64,000 bases of DNA, taken from contig CM055102.1 in NCBI GenBank assembly GCA_029204225.1, positions 8,939,456-9,003,455 on the forward strand, written 5' to 3'. A program made the position numbers and the translations under genes. The notes beneath the pieces were generated by a model that worked only from the letters and a program-made list of their open reading frames with translations, made no database searches and was not told the origin of the DNA. Positions 1-10,290 of the stretch are shown piece after piece (position 1 is the first letter of the stretch; each line of letters opens with the position of its first letter). Source of the DNA: Diphasiastrum complanatum. Its lineage: Eukaryota; Streptophyta; Lycopodiopsida; Lycopodiales; Lycopodiaceae.

Positions 1-303
1 GATTTTGATTATCTGAATCTCGAAGCTCTTGATCTTGCTTCTTGGACCACCCTCAAGGATGCTCTCCTCAAGCGTTTCAAACCATCCAAACTGACTCAGA
101 GCCCATTCATTCAAATTATCCATATCAAGATGCATCACGAAGAGTCTGTTCGAAACTAAGATAGAATTCGCGAAACTGCTGGAGGACTGATCTTGATGAG
201 ATCTAGCCTCAGTGAAGCGATGAATTCTAGGACAAAGATTTGTATATCAAGCTGTTTTCTCAGAATCTGATTGTGGTCAGAATTCGTAGAGGTAATAAAA
301 TGA
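1..303 (+). pseudogene. Ty3/gypsy gag fragment
   Basis: Frame 1 reads a capsid-like stretch with LASWTTLKDALLKRFKP, the W-x-F/L-x-F-x-P pattern of the retrotransposon gag domain that builds the virus-like particle. The frame stops at 157-159, and a shifted frame continues with RIRETAGGL and related residues to about 300. It is cut by the window edge and broken by a stop and frameshifts, so it is a dead remnant. The gag type resembles Ty3 elements rather than copia. No LTR of its own is visible. The family call is fairly safe; the lineage is not determined. Confidence 0.55.
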
Positions 304-847
304 AAAATCAGGGTCAGTTAGGGCTACAGACAGACTGATGAATTCTGATATACCTAGTTGGTTCAAAAAAAGGGCACTTGGGTCACTTCTTTTCAAAGAA
401 AATGCCCAGGTTGACTCTTTTGTTGCTTCCTCCCGGCTTCATAAGTTGCTCCGCAGCTCATGTAGAACCTAGAGAGAAGACTCGTGCTATTGTTGGAAGG
501 TAGAAGACAGGCAAACAAGCAACACACAACACGGAAGTGAGAAACAAAATGAAAAGAAGCTAGGTAAAAAATACTTAAAAAGCGGCAACGACGCCAATGT
601 TGGAAGTAAATCTGATTTGTCAATGTTTGGCTCGATCTACTCACGATGTGGTGTAGTATAGAGATGATCATCCACTTTCTAAGTTTCTACAACAAGCTTC
701 AACGGAAATACGGAAATAATCAACAAATATGAGAGCACTAAGGCTTACCCAACTAGTGCCTGAAATGAAAATAAAGCTAATTAGAAACAACAATAAAAAG
801 CCTTTCTGAGACAAACCCAACTAGCAAGGTTGCTAAACTAAGATTTA
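304..847. other. No gene recognised
   Basis: AT-rich sequence with stops in all frames. The 92-codon minus-strand frame at 393-671 has no recognisable domain and is treated as chance. Nothing else can be supported here. Confidence 0.5.
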
Positions 848-1310
848 AATGAATTGATGGTGGTGGCGAATACCTCTCTAATGAGATGCCCAACTACTTG
901 GCTAGACATGGCATTCAAAGACATTTTACAACTTCCTATTCCCCTCAACAGAATGGAATTGTAAATTGAATGCTTTTTAACTCAACCAGATCAATGCTAC
1001 ACCAATCGTGCCTACTTGCGAAGTTTTGGGCAGAAGCTACTACCACAACCTGTTATGTATAGAATAGATCCAGCATTAAAGCCATCAACAACAAAACTCC
1101 TCATAAAATATGGCATGGACACAAGCCTAATTAAAAATATTTGATTGTATATGTTTCATCATGTTCCTAAATAGCTTAGAAAGAAACTGGATCATAGAAC
1201 AGATAAATGTATTTTCATTGGCTATCCTGATGAACAAATAGCTTCTAAAGTTTATGATCCATCCACCAATGTAACATTTGTTTCTAGGGATGTGATATTC
1301 AAATAAGATA
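848..1310 (+). pseudogene. Ty1/copia integrase core fragment
   Basis: Plus-strand frames give GGEYLSNEMPNYLARHGIQ then YSPQQNG, which is the second catalytic Asp/GGEY region and the PQQNG segment before the catalytic Glu of the copia integrase (rve) core. After a frameshift the text KLDHRTDKCIFIGYP and later VSRDVIF follows, which is the conserved stretch downstream of the core. The catalytic Glu motif is destroyed by a stop near 968, and several more stops occur. No gag, RT or LTR of this copy is recognisable. It is a short decayed fragment, unrelated in orientation and reading frame to the Ty3 scrap upstream. Confidence 0.75.
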
Positions 1311-1489
1311 CCTTCTATGATTTCAAACAACCATCGATAAATGATGCTATGTCATTTCATCCTATTTTACACAGCATAGAATCTTCCAATGATGATGTTT
1401 CTTCTATAGAACTTGCAACTACAGCTACATATCCAAATCTAGAGAGATTGTTGTTCTTATGTCCATGTCCTGTATAAGGGAATCGAAAT

Positions 1490-1943
1490 AATTTATGATG
1501 TAGATAGCCGGTCACTCTAGTTGTATGTGGTTATTAGTTATGCTACGTCATTCCAGATGTGGTCGTTTCAAGTAATTAATAATCATATGAGGGCCTAGAC
1601 CTGTAATTGGACATAGGAGCACATGCATGGTGAATGACTGCTTTAATGCAAGAATAGGAGGTCAATAGCTTAATATAGGTTGCATGGGAATCCTAAGGGA
1701 AATATTCTCTCCTCTTGGAGAGAATATATCCTATGGAAACTCGCCCATCTCCCTATTGGGAATTCAATTTTTTGAGTCAGTTTCTCCTCTCCTCTCTTGT
1801 GTTCTTCACTGTGGCTTGGGGGTGGAATGGTTAGGGTATTGACTAGCCTCTCCATATTGGTTGGGTGGTTCATGCTTCATAGGTGTCCTTTTGGTTTGTA
1901 TGTTGAATCTTTCTTGAAGACCTTCACTTGGCGATCGTTATAG
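1490..1943 (+). repeat. Putative 5' LTR of Ty3-A
   Basis: The only firm edge is the right one, set by the primer binding site at 1944. The left edge is a guess, because no second copy exists in the window to align with. The stretch has no coding content. It is placed as an LTR because a tRNA primer site normally lies immediately 3' of the 5' LTR. Confidence 0.35.
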
Positions 1944-1955
1944 TGGTATCAGAGC
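1944..1955 (+). promoter_or_regulatory. Primer binding site, Met-tRNA type
   Basis: TGGTATCAGAGC, an exact match to the site complementary to the 3' end of plant initiator Met-tRNA. It marks the start of the internal region of an LTR retrotransposon on the plus strand, most likely the one whose pol remnant starts at 3519. Confidence 0.8.
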
Positions 1956-3518
1956 AAGGTTCACATCAACCAGGAGGTGGGGCTTGAGGATCTTGGATTT
2001 TTGCAGTTTCTTTGGTGTGTCTCTTTGCTTATTCTTCCAAGTGGTGGAATTCAATGTCAAGTAGGTGGCTTCTCAGATCCTTGGTGTAATTTCAGCCTAA
2101 AGATCATAATTGTGGATTTGCTCAATGAATTTTGATGGAAATCATAGGATTTTGATGATTTTAGTGAATTTTCACCTAGAATTGAAGTTTTTTGCTTGGA
2201 ATTGGTCATGCCTATTGATGTAGTACGTTTTCCAATTTTTACTTACTATTTTATAGTCATTAATGATCTAATGATTGCTTGATGTTTGAATAGTCAAAAG
2301 GATATTTAGATAGTGATTTTGGGCCAAAAATTGGGATTTTTGGACCATAAATGGACTATAGAATTTACATTTGACTAGAATCAGAACCTTTAGTGCTTGA
2401 ATGCAATGGATTTACAGAGATTAGGACCAGATTGCACTTATTTGTGGATTTATCCCACAAATTTTAGTCAAAATTTGTCAAATTTGGTCAAAAACATGGT
2501 TTTTTGATGGTTTTTAAACTAACCATTAGAGGGCTCAAAACAGAAAAAATTAGTGTATTTTTGGAGATTTTTGGACATAAATAACTTTCAAATGGGGGTT
2601 TTAACCTGTTGGTCATCATTACAACCTTAAATATATGATAGATTGCCTCTGATTTGAGCCATCATGCATACAATTTGGATAGGTGAGCATTAGACACCAT
2701 CATATTAAAGTTTTGCTTATTGAAGGAGGCCAAAAAATGCATTTTTTGCATGATCTGAGCCTATGATTGCTTGCTGGACCTGTTAGAAGCTCCTATGCCT
2801 CTCTAATGAACCTTAGTAGAGTGCTTGTAACGTCATATTGGGTGCTTATTGGGCTGGAGTGCAATTTTTTATGATACCACCTTCCTAAAGTGCACCCGAC
2901 TACCTGATTTTTGGCCATTTACAGATCGCACACATGAAGCCTAGGTGGCAAGATGATGTAGCAAGTGCCTTGTACACCTATTCTCCCTCTATACTATGCT
3001 TTATAGCGACCAATTTGGTGTCTTGTAGAAAAAGTTATGGTCGTCTAAAGTTTGGCAATTTCTGAGCTAAAATTTGCAAAATTTTGGAATTGTTCTGATG
3101 CATGCATGCTTGTAACTTAGTGTAGTGCTTGTCTGATGATGGAAATGTATGAATAGACCTATATGCATGCTTGGATGCATGTTGCATGCATAATCAGTAG
3201 ATTAATCAGTAGATGTCTTGCATGAAGCTATTTTTGAAAATTCTAGATCAAAAAGCCGATTTCCTAGTAACTAGGCTATTTACTAAAAAAATATTTGTGC
3301 AGAATGTTTTAAAATGATTTAGAATGTGAGAGTGTCTATGAATATGTTAAATCGATCTTCTTAATCGATTTTCACAGTTGGTCCATTTCGGTCGGATTTA
3401 AAAAATTATAGGGTTTCGTAAATTTTTAGACTTTGTCCTAAAAGTTGTTGTTGTTTAATCAGTCTAATATTGATTTTGTGATATTTGGCTTAATTGAGTG
3501 AAAGACCTTGTTAGTAAT
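1956..3518 (+). other. Non-coding internal region of Ty3-A
   Basis: About 1.56 kb of AT-rich sequence without a recognisable gag, zinc knuckle or protease. It has short local repeats: overlapping GCATGCATGC-type tracts around 3100-3190 and a tandem AATCAGTAG at about 3192-3215. It is probably a leader plus a destroyed gag-protease region. The join to RT at 3519 suggests that gag and protease were deleted. Confidence 0.4.
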
Positions 3519-4660
3519 ATCGGCCAGTTATGAAGATTCTGAACTTTTCACTTTTTGCCTCATATGAATGATTTGGTAGATCGATTATGTGGAACTAAAT
3601 ACTTCACAAAGATAGATCTTAGAACCAGATATCATCAGATTAGGATTCATCCAAATGATGTGCAAAGGACTGGTTTTCGAACGAGATTCGGTCATTATGA
3701 ATTTCTCGTGCTTTCTTTTGGGTTGACAAATGCACCGACTACGTTCTAGCAAATGATGAACAATCTTTTGCATCCATATCTAGGGAAGTATGTGGTTGTA
3801 TTCTTAGATGACATTCTCATCTACAGCAGGACACTTAAAGAGCATTTGAGTCATCTTAAGACGGTCTTAGATATTCTCAGATGAGAGAAACTTTATGCTA
3901 AAGAATCTAAATGTGAGTTTTTAGGCATGAGTTATTGTACCTCGTTCATAAGATCATCTGTAGTGGGTTGGAGATTGACGAGAGTAAGGTCAAGACAGTG
4001 CTTGAGTGGCCGATACCGAAGACAATTAGAGAAGTTAAATATTTTCTCGATTTTACAGTTTTCTTTCGTAAGTCAAATGAGGATTATGCAAAAGTAGCAG
4101 CACCTTTAAACAATTTGACTAAAGGCAGAGTTAATAAAAAGAAAAAGAGAGGTCAACCTAGTGAGTCTATTGAGTGGAATGATGAATTGAACCAATGCTT
4201 TGAGAAACTCAAACAAATGGTTGCTTCAACTCCTATTTTACAGATCGGGAATCTTAATATACCTTACGTCGTGAGAACTGACGCGAGTGATTCGTCGATA
4301 GGAGCAGTTCTTCTACAAGATGATAGGCCGGTAGCATTTGGAAGCAAGAAACTCATAGGGCCTCAGTTGCGTTACACAACTCAAGAGAAGGAGTTATTTG
4401 TTGTGATACATGCACTTAAAACTTGGAGGCCTTACCTTTATGATAGTCAATTTATAGTGTATACAGATCACCAATCTCTAAAGTACTTTTGTAATCAGAA
4501 TGATCAGAGGGGTTGTAAAGCTTGCTGGGCTGAGCTTATGCAGGAATTTGATCATGAGATCTGATATGTCAAGGGTAACTCTAACCAAGTTGCAGATGTG
4601 CTAAGTCGGATTGGTGAACCAAAGAGCTTTCATTCACCTAGATTTTCACTGATCTATACC
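3519..4660 (+). pseudogene. Ty3-A reverse transcriptase and RNase H remnant
   Basis: The RT palm is readable from 3555 (MNDLVDRLCGTKYFTKIDL, then FGLTNAPTTF), followed by a stop at about 3748 and the catalytic FLDDIL segment near 3800. A frameshift near 3935 leads into the connection domain. RNase H begins around 4270 with RTDASDSSIGAVLLQD and contains YTDHQSLKYF. The end, with ADVLSRI, lies past a stop at 4562-4564. The N-terminal fingers of RT are missing. The order RT, RNase H, then integrase is that of Ty3/gypsy. Residues resemble those of the chromovirus downstream at 8777-11792, so both belong to the same broad lineage. It has at least four disruptions and cannot encode a working enzyme. 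Confidence 0.85.
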
Positions 4661-4802
4661 TTTCACTAAGAGGAAAGTGTGAATCGGATTCTCATTTTGG
4701 TCCCATTTGGAAGATGGTGGAGACAGAAAAAAATGAGAATGGAATAAAGATTTACTCATAGGGTTCTCAGGTTTCTAGAAAAGATAAGAAGATAGCGGAA
4801 CA

Positions 4803-5273
4803 GTTCTCTATCCGAATCTTTGTGGAAAGATTATTTAGGCTTTATGGACTGCCAAGCGATATAGTTAGTGTTAGAGATCCTAAATTTACATGTCACTTTT
4901 GGTCAGTTGTATTCCACAAGCTAGAAATCTCGCCTAGTTTTAATTTTTTTTTATCATCTTGCATTAGAACTAATCAGACTATGAAGGATATGTTGAGAAC
5001 ATATGTGTCTCATAGGCAATCTCAGTGGGAAGATAACGTTCCTTTAATTGAGTTTGCTTATAACAGTAGGAAACATTCAGCTACTGGTTATAGTCCATTT
5101 ATGCTGATGTACGGTTTTCAATCTAGATCTCCGGTAAATGTGGAGACGAAGTTTGTTAAGATCCAAAAAGTCATAGATTTCTTGCATGATATGCGTGAAA
5201 TGTTGTAAGTGGCCCATGATTGTATCCAAAGTGCTCAAGATAGGGCTAAGAACTACACTGATCTTAAGAGGTC
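4803..5273 (+). pseudogene. Ty3-A integrase remnant
   Basis: The frame at 4822-5208 gives FRLYGLPSDIVSVRDPKF, the second catalytic Asp region of a Ty3 integrase core. It continues with QSQWEDNVPLIEFAYNS and SATGYSPFMLMYG, the conserved tail of the core. The expected glutamate segment between them is badly degraded. The N-terminal zinc domain and first Asp are absent between 4660 and 4803, which indicates an internal deletion. The frame stops at 5206, continues as QDRAKNYTDLKR and then ends abruptly at 5273, where the LTR of Ty3-B begins. Ty3-A was therefore the target of that insertion. Confidence 0.8.
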
Positions 5274-6354
5274 TGTTACATACCTATGTAACTAGCAGTA
5301 CTTCAAACCCCTAATAGTCCATTTAGTGTTGGGGGCTAAATGGCAAGATACTCTTAGGATTAAGGGTATGTGCCCTTGGATAAGGACAGGCATGTGACTA
5401 TACCTTAGTTTGAGGTATGGAGTCACGTGACCCTTGGATAAGGGGATACCCTTAGTACTAAGGATAGGTGTCTTAGATTAAGGTGCTAGTGTCCTTGGTT
5501 AAGGGTAGGTAGGTGTCTATGCCTTGGATGGATGTATGGAACATAGAGAGGTGTTAGAAAGTCATTGGATGACTATTTTTCTAAACCTTGGGCCTCAACC
5601 TTGAACCATATCACTTTATTGGTCTAGGACCAAAGTATACTTGCACAACTTGGGCAATGGGACCTAGTGGGAGGACGCCCTTCTAAAGTGTCCATTGAGT
5701 TCCCAACTTCCACAAGAAAGGCATTCAAAGAGTCATAGGTTATGGAAGGAGTCTCTTGACATTCCGTAAGCCTATGGAGGCTCTTGGAGATTCTTTAACT
5801 CCCCTAGGCTTCTCTCTCTCTCATTGGATGAGCATGGAACTCCATAGTGCATTGGAGGGGTCCATGGGCCATCTATATGAGGGTAGTAGGGCGCCCATTG
5901 GGAGGGGGAGATCTCTCTTGTTTGCTTTGCTTATGCTCTAGTATTGCTACTAGTGTGTAGAGTGCTTTCTTGTGGTAGTATGCTTGAGGTTTGGATCTTG
6001 CTTATGGTATGGGACATAAGTAGGGTTTGGATCTTGAGTCTGTTATTGTGTGTTGTGGTATGTTTGTGATTTGTTTATGGTTAGCAAGGGGGTGCTAGAT
6101 AGGTCTTGCTTGGAGCTTGGATCTAGCTATGGTTGGGTGTTGAATACTTGAGACCAGCTTGTTATCTATCTTTGTGTTTAAAGAGTAGGGACACAGGTGG
6201 AGGAGAGATCCTTGGAGGCTTGCAGATCCTTACTTGCAGATGGAGGCATCCTAGCTTGGAGTTGGGGAGCATCTTGAAGCTTGCAGGTTGCTTGGAGGAC
6301 ATTTGGAGGCTCTACCTTGGATTTGGAGGACTTCCTCACCTCTACTTGTAAAAG
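5274..6354 (+). repeat. 5' LTR of Ty3-B
   Basis: Starts TGTTACATACCTATG right after the broken Ty3-A integrase and runs to the primer site at 6355. The exact last base is uncertain by about four bases, since no clean CA end precedes the primer site. The left third holds an array of short palindromes (5353-5504). CTATATGAGG near 5876 is a possible TATA element. Short open frames in this LTR (for example 5756-5941, repeated in the 3' LTR) are by-products of the duplicated sequence. Confidence 0.9.
5353..5504 (+). promoter_or_regulatory. Array of CCTT-nnnn-AAGG palindromes in the LTR
   Basis: Seven imperfect palindromes of the form CCTTGGATAAGG or CTTAGATTAAGG lie at about 5353, 5373, 5401, 5431, 5449, 5472 and 5493. 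A perfect GTCACGTGAC palindrome (G-box core) lies at 5422-5431. The same array recurs in the 3' LTR at about 11886-12038. A clustered palindrome array in the upstream part of an LTR is a plausible transcription-factor binding array. The function is inferred only. Confidence 0.5.
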
Positions 6355-6366
6355 TGGTATCAGAGC
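6355..6366 (+). promoter_or_regulatory. Primer binding site of Ty3-B
   Basis: TGGTATCAGAGC, exact initiator Met-tRNA type, immediately downstream of the 5' LTR. It would prime minus-strand DNA synthesis. Confidence 0.92.
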
Positions 6367-7383
6367 TAGACAAAGGATGGTAACCTTTCTAACCTTCTTC
6401 AAGTTCTATTAAAATCACCAACTAAATTTTTTTTGGAAAAGATTATAGGTTTTTGTAGTTTTAGGAAGCTTGTAGTTGAAGTACCCAACGAATCTAGTTC
6501 TCTTTGGAAGAGAGTAGTGATGCTTATAGAATTGTTTAGGAGCTGATTTTTTATCATGTTAGAGAAGTTTTAAAGTGGGCTTTGGGTTTTTAAAAGTTCT
6601 GAAAAAAGATTTGTGGGATGGGTAGAGGAAGTCTTCCTCTACATACACAAACTTCTTTTGGCAAAAAGATTGATTCTAGTTATGTGTTTTGATCAAAACT
6701 AGTGTTTTTTTTGCATAAATGAAGTGTTTGAAATTCTGATTTTCATTTTGAAGTTCTATTTTTCAAACCTGTAAATCTGAAAATCAGATCTGAAAAGTGA
6801 AGTTTTCATTCAAACTTCATTAGTTACACCTTTCTATCTCCTAGTTTCATGAAGATGACAATGTAGGAAGGGAATGGTAGTGTATCTTTGTGCATAAAAC
6901 AAGTTTTGAAATTCTGTTTTTTGTCATTTTGAAGTTCTGATTTTCAGACCTGTAAATTTTTGAAAATCAAATCTGAAAATTAAAGTTTTCATAAAGCTTC
7001 ATTAGTTATCCATTTCTAGACACTAGTTTCTTGGTTTTGGAAATCTAGAATAGTGAGAAATGTGAAAACTTTGGTTGCTTTTGAAATGACAAATGGAATT
7101 GAAATGGGAATGGAAATGGGAACTTTATGTAAACATTAGCTTGGATTAGTTAATTGAAGTTTACATAAATATTTGGTTTTCATTTTTGCTTTTGATTAAG
7201 GTAAATGTAGCTTGTTGTTGTTTTCCTCTTAAGCTTGGATTGAGCTTACAAACAATAAGATTGAATGAATAGAAGTAAATGCTTTTTATTTGCATTGGAT
7301 GTAACAATTGAAGCATTTTTATCATTCTAATTTGAGCACTTGTTGCTGTATTTGCATAATAGAAAAACACACAAGCAACCCCA
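6367..7383 (+). other. Leader of Ty3-B
   Basis: About 1 kb between primer site and gag with no coding content. It contains two diverged copies of a stretch running from a tgaagTTCTgattttca-like text to the following ttcattagtta, at about 6720-6835 and 6895-7010. These may be packaging or structural repeats, or simple duplication. Confidence 0.6.
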
Positions 7384-8272
7384 ATGGATCAAACCAATGA
7401 AAACTCGACATTTGATCTATCAAACCCATCCAATGTGGCACAAGCTCTTGAACTTTTATACCAACAAATTCAAGCCACTAATAAGCAGCTTCTTGAAATT
7501 AATCAAAGAAACCAAGACTTAAAGTCTAGATTAGCCAATCAGAAGAAGCATGTAGTTCCACCTCCTGTAAAAGTGTTTAAGGGGGAGAAGAAAGATTGGA
7601 ACTTACAAGTGGTAAGTTATTGGCTGAATGTTTGAAACAAATACTTTGCCATGAACCAATTCCCTGAATCTGAGAAGTTATCCACTGTCACCATGTTCCT
7701 TGAAGGAAGAGCCTTAGTTTGGTGGGATGACTTAGTTGCAAAGGGCAATCAACCTTGTACATGGGATGATTTTTGCAAGGTTTTTAGGAATTATTTTCTA
7801 CCACTTTCAGATGACTATGAACACTTCCAAAAGTTGAGTCATCTAACCATGAATAAAGGTTTGGAATTTTCATGAGTACCTGAATCCACTTTATAGTGAT
7901 ATTCCGCCTAAGGTACAAATGTTAATGTTTATTGATGGGTTACCAAAAGATTATCAAGTGGATGTTCGTAGGAACCATCCAAAAACCCTAGAAGATGCTA
8001 TTAGGGCTGCAAAATACTTTGATGACACACCTAAGCCACCTAGGGGTCAATAGCCTAATGAGCAGAAAAAAGCTTTTCAATTTAAGAGGAAGGATAGGGA
8101 AGTTGTTAATGAAACGCATCCCAATTCCAACAATCCTAAGAAAACCAAGAAAAACTTTAAAAACCATCATGGTGGCAATGATAAAGCTGAAGCTCGAAGA
8201 AAAACCTGTGCTTCAAGTGCAATGGTGAGAGTCATCTTGCACATGATTGCGTCAAAAAACAAGCTTCAACCT
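7384..8272 (+). pseudogene. Ty3-B gag with CCHC zinc knuckle
   Basis: Gag forms the particle and binds the RNA. The ATG at 7384 opens MDQTNENSTFDLSNPSN, and a coiled-coil-like segment follows (LELLYQQIQATNKQLLEINQ). After a stop at 7633 comes the capsid core ALVWWDDLV then W-DDFCKVFRNYFLP (7651-7872), which matches the Ty3 gag signature. A frameshift leads to a basic region and then a zinc knuckle CFKCNGESHLAHDC at 8209-8250, spacing C-x2-C-x4-H-x4-C. The start at 7384 was chosen because it is the first ATG giving gag-like sequence. It has one stop and at least two frameshifts and is not functional. Confidence 0.85.
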
Positions 8273-8289
8273 CAGGTAATCTATCTCAA

Positions 8290-8776
8290 AGTAATGAGAT
8301 GGATGTTTGTTCCCTTAGTTCTTTAGTTTTTGGTCCTAATGACCTTATTTGCATTAAAGGTAAAGTTAATGATCAAGTTGTTAATGTTTTTTTTGACACG
8401 GGATCCACTCATAACTTTATTTATGTAAATTAGGTGCAGACGCTAAGCCTTCCTACCAAAAATAGTGAAAAAAAATACCGTGTGACAATGGCATTGGGAA
8501 GTAATTCCAATTTGATGGATTTTATTGTTCTTGATGTAGAATTGCACATTCAGGATTATTCTAAAAAAACTAGAATTCCATACTGTTCAATTAGCTAATG
8601 TAGATATCGTTCTTGGGCAACAATGGCATTTTGATAAGAACAAATCATTGAGAATTGATTTTGTTGAGAAATCTTTATCTTTTATGCATGAGAATTTTTT
8701 AATTAAGATCAAGGCTAGTTTAAGTGTTGACACTAAAAATGTTAACCCTTATTCTAAATAGGAACTTAATTCTATT
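8290..8776 (+). pseudogene. Ty3-B aspartic protease remnant
   Basis: The retropepsin active-site triplet lies in FFDTGSTHNFI, with D-T-G at 8395-8403. It follows the zinc knuckle and precedes RT, the usual position for the enzyme that cleaves Gag-Pol. A stop follows at 8431-8433 and others occur downstream. The conserved second half (LGQQWHFD, about 8613-8636) is still readable in another frame. No long open frame survives, so the call rests on motifs and position. Confidence 0.78.
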
Positions 8777-10290
8777 ATGAAGAATTATGATTTTAAAGTT
8801 TATTTATGTTTTCATAATGATATCATTTGCTGCAATGATGAAGAACTTAACATAAACGCCATGAATAAACCTAGTGAGAACATTACAGAATTTGAAGCCT
8901 ATAATAAACTTAGGCAGAAATTCAATGATGTTTTTTTAGACCTTCCTGTAGGTTTACCACCAAAATGGACAGTTGATCATAAAATTGACCTAATACCTGG
9001 AGCAATTCCAATTGCACAGCGTTCTTATAGGATGAGTGCATCGGAAGAGGCCGAGGTAAATAGGCAATTACATGATTACCTGAAAAAGGGGCGGTTACAA
9101 CCTAGTAAGTCTCCTTGGGCATCACCAGTGGTTCTGGTGGCCAAGAAGGATGGGACTATAAGGTTTTGCGTCGACTATAAGAAATTGAACAAAGTAACCG
9201 TTAAGAATAGATATCCACTGCCGTGGATGGATGACCTAATAGACTATCTTGGTGGTGCTGGGTACTTTACCAAGATATATCTAAGATTGGGCTACCATCA
9301 GATACGCATTAAGGCAGAAGATATACCAAAAACCGGGTTTCGAACTCGCTTTTGTCACTACAAATTTTTGGTGTTGCCTTTTGGTTTGACCAATGCACCG
9401 GCAACTTTCCAACAAATGATGAACGATTTGTTCAGGCCATATTTGGGAAGATTCGTAGTGGTATTCTTAGATGATATCTTAGTGTTCAGTAAGACTTTGG
9501 CGGAACATAAAGAGCATCTTAGGATTGTCTTGGAATTTTAAGAAGGAAAAAGCTATTTGCCAAGGAGTCTAGGTGTGACTTTTTTGCTAAGGAATTGTCC
9601 TACTTGGGACATAAGATTTTCGAATGGGGGGTGGAAATTGAGGCTGATCGTATCCAAAGGGTTATTGATTGGCCTATTCTCACCACAGTTCAGGAAATCA
9701 AGTCTTTCTTGGGGTTTGTGGGATTTTTTTGTCGGCATATTCCCCAATTTGCTCGATTGACATTTTTCCTTACCCAGGCCTTGAAAGGCTATAACAAGCT
9801 AAGCCGGAGGGCTAAGAGTCCACTAGTGGTGTGGACGGAGGATATGAATAATTGTTTTGAGTTGCTTACGAAAAGTGTCACTTCGACACCAATACTAATA
9901 ATTGGCGATCCTAATAAGACTTTTGTGGTTAGGACTGATGCCAGTGATTATGCTATTGGAGCTGTTTTGATGCAGGATGGACATCCTGTGGCTTACGAAA
10001 GCAAGAAACTCAATCATGCTCAGTCTAGGTATTGTACCTATGAGAAGGAACTGTTTGCAATTGTTCATTCCTTAAAAATTTGACAACATTATTTGTATGG
10101 AGCCAGATTTGAAGTTTTGACGGATCATCAGACTCTTCGATATTTATGTGATGCTACAGATTTAAAGGGAAGGCAAGCTAGATGGGCTGAGTTGATGCAA
10201 ATCTTTGACTTTTCTATACGTTATTGTAAAGGAAGTCAAAATACTCTAGCGGATGCTTTGAGTCAGTTACCGGTTATTAATCAGTTGTGC
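8777..10290 (+). pseudogene. Ty3-B reverse transcriptase and RNase H
   Basis: The open frame 8777-9541 (254 codons) holds the whole RT palm: [44 protein letters not shown] and the catalytic FLDD at 9464-9475 (residues 230-233). A frameshift at about 9541 moves to 9595-10083, which covers the connection and RNase H (RTDASDYAIGAVLMQDG). A single TGA at 10081-10083 then interrupts before LTDHQTLRYL at about 10120. The end has LADALSQLP. RT copies RNA to DNA and RNase H removes the template. With the breaks repaired it would be of normal length for the family, but as it stands it is inactive. Confidence 0.9.

Noticed and set aside
1944-1955. Met-tRNA-like words as tRNA genes
   Set aside because: Only 12 bases complementary to the tRNA 3' end are present at each site, always beside an LTR. 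No cloverleaf or internal A and B box promoters were seen.
5756-5941. Open frame found in both copies (also 12290-12475)
   Set aside because: Conserved only because it lies in the two LTRs of Ty3-B; no known domain and short.
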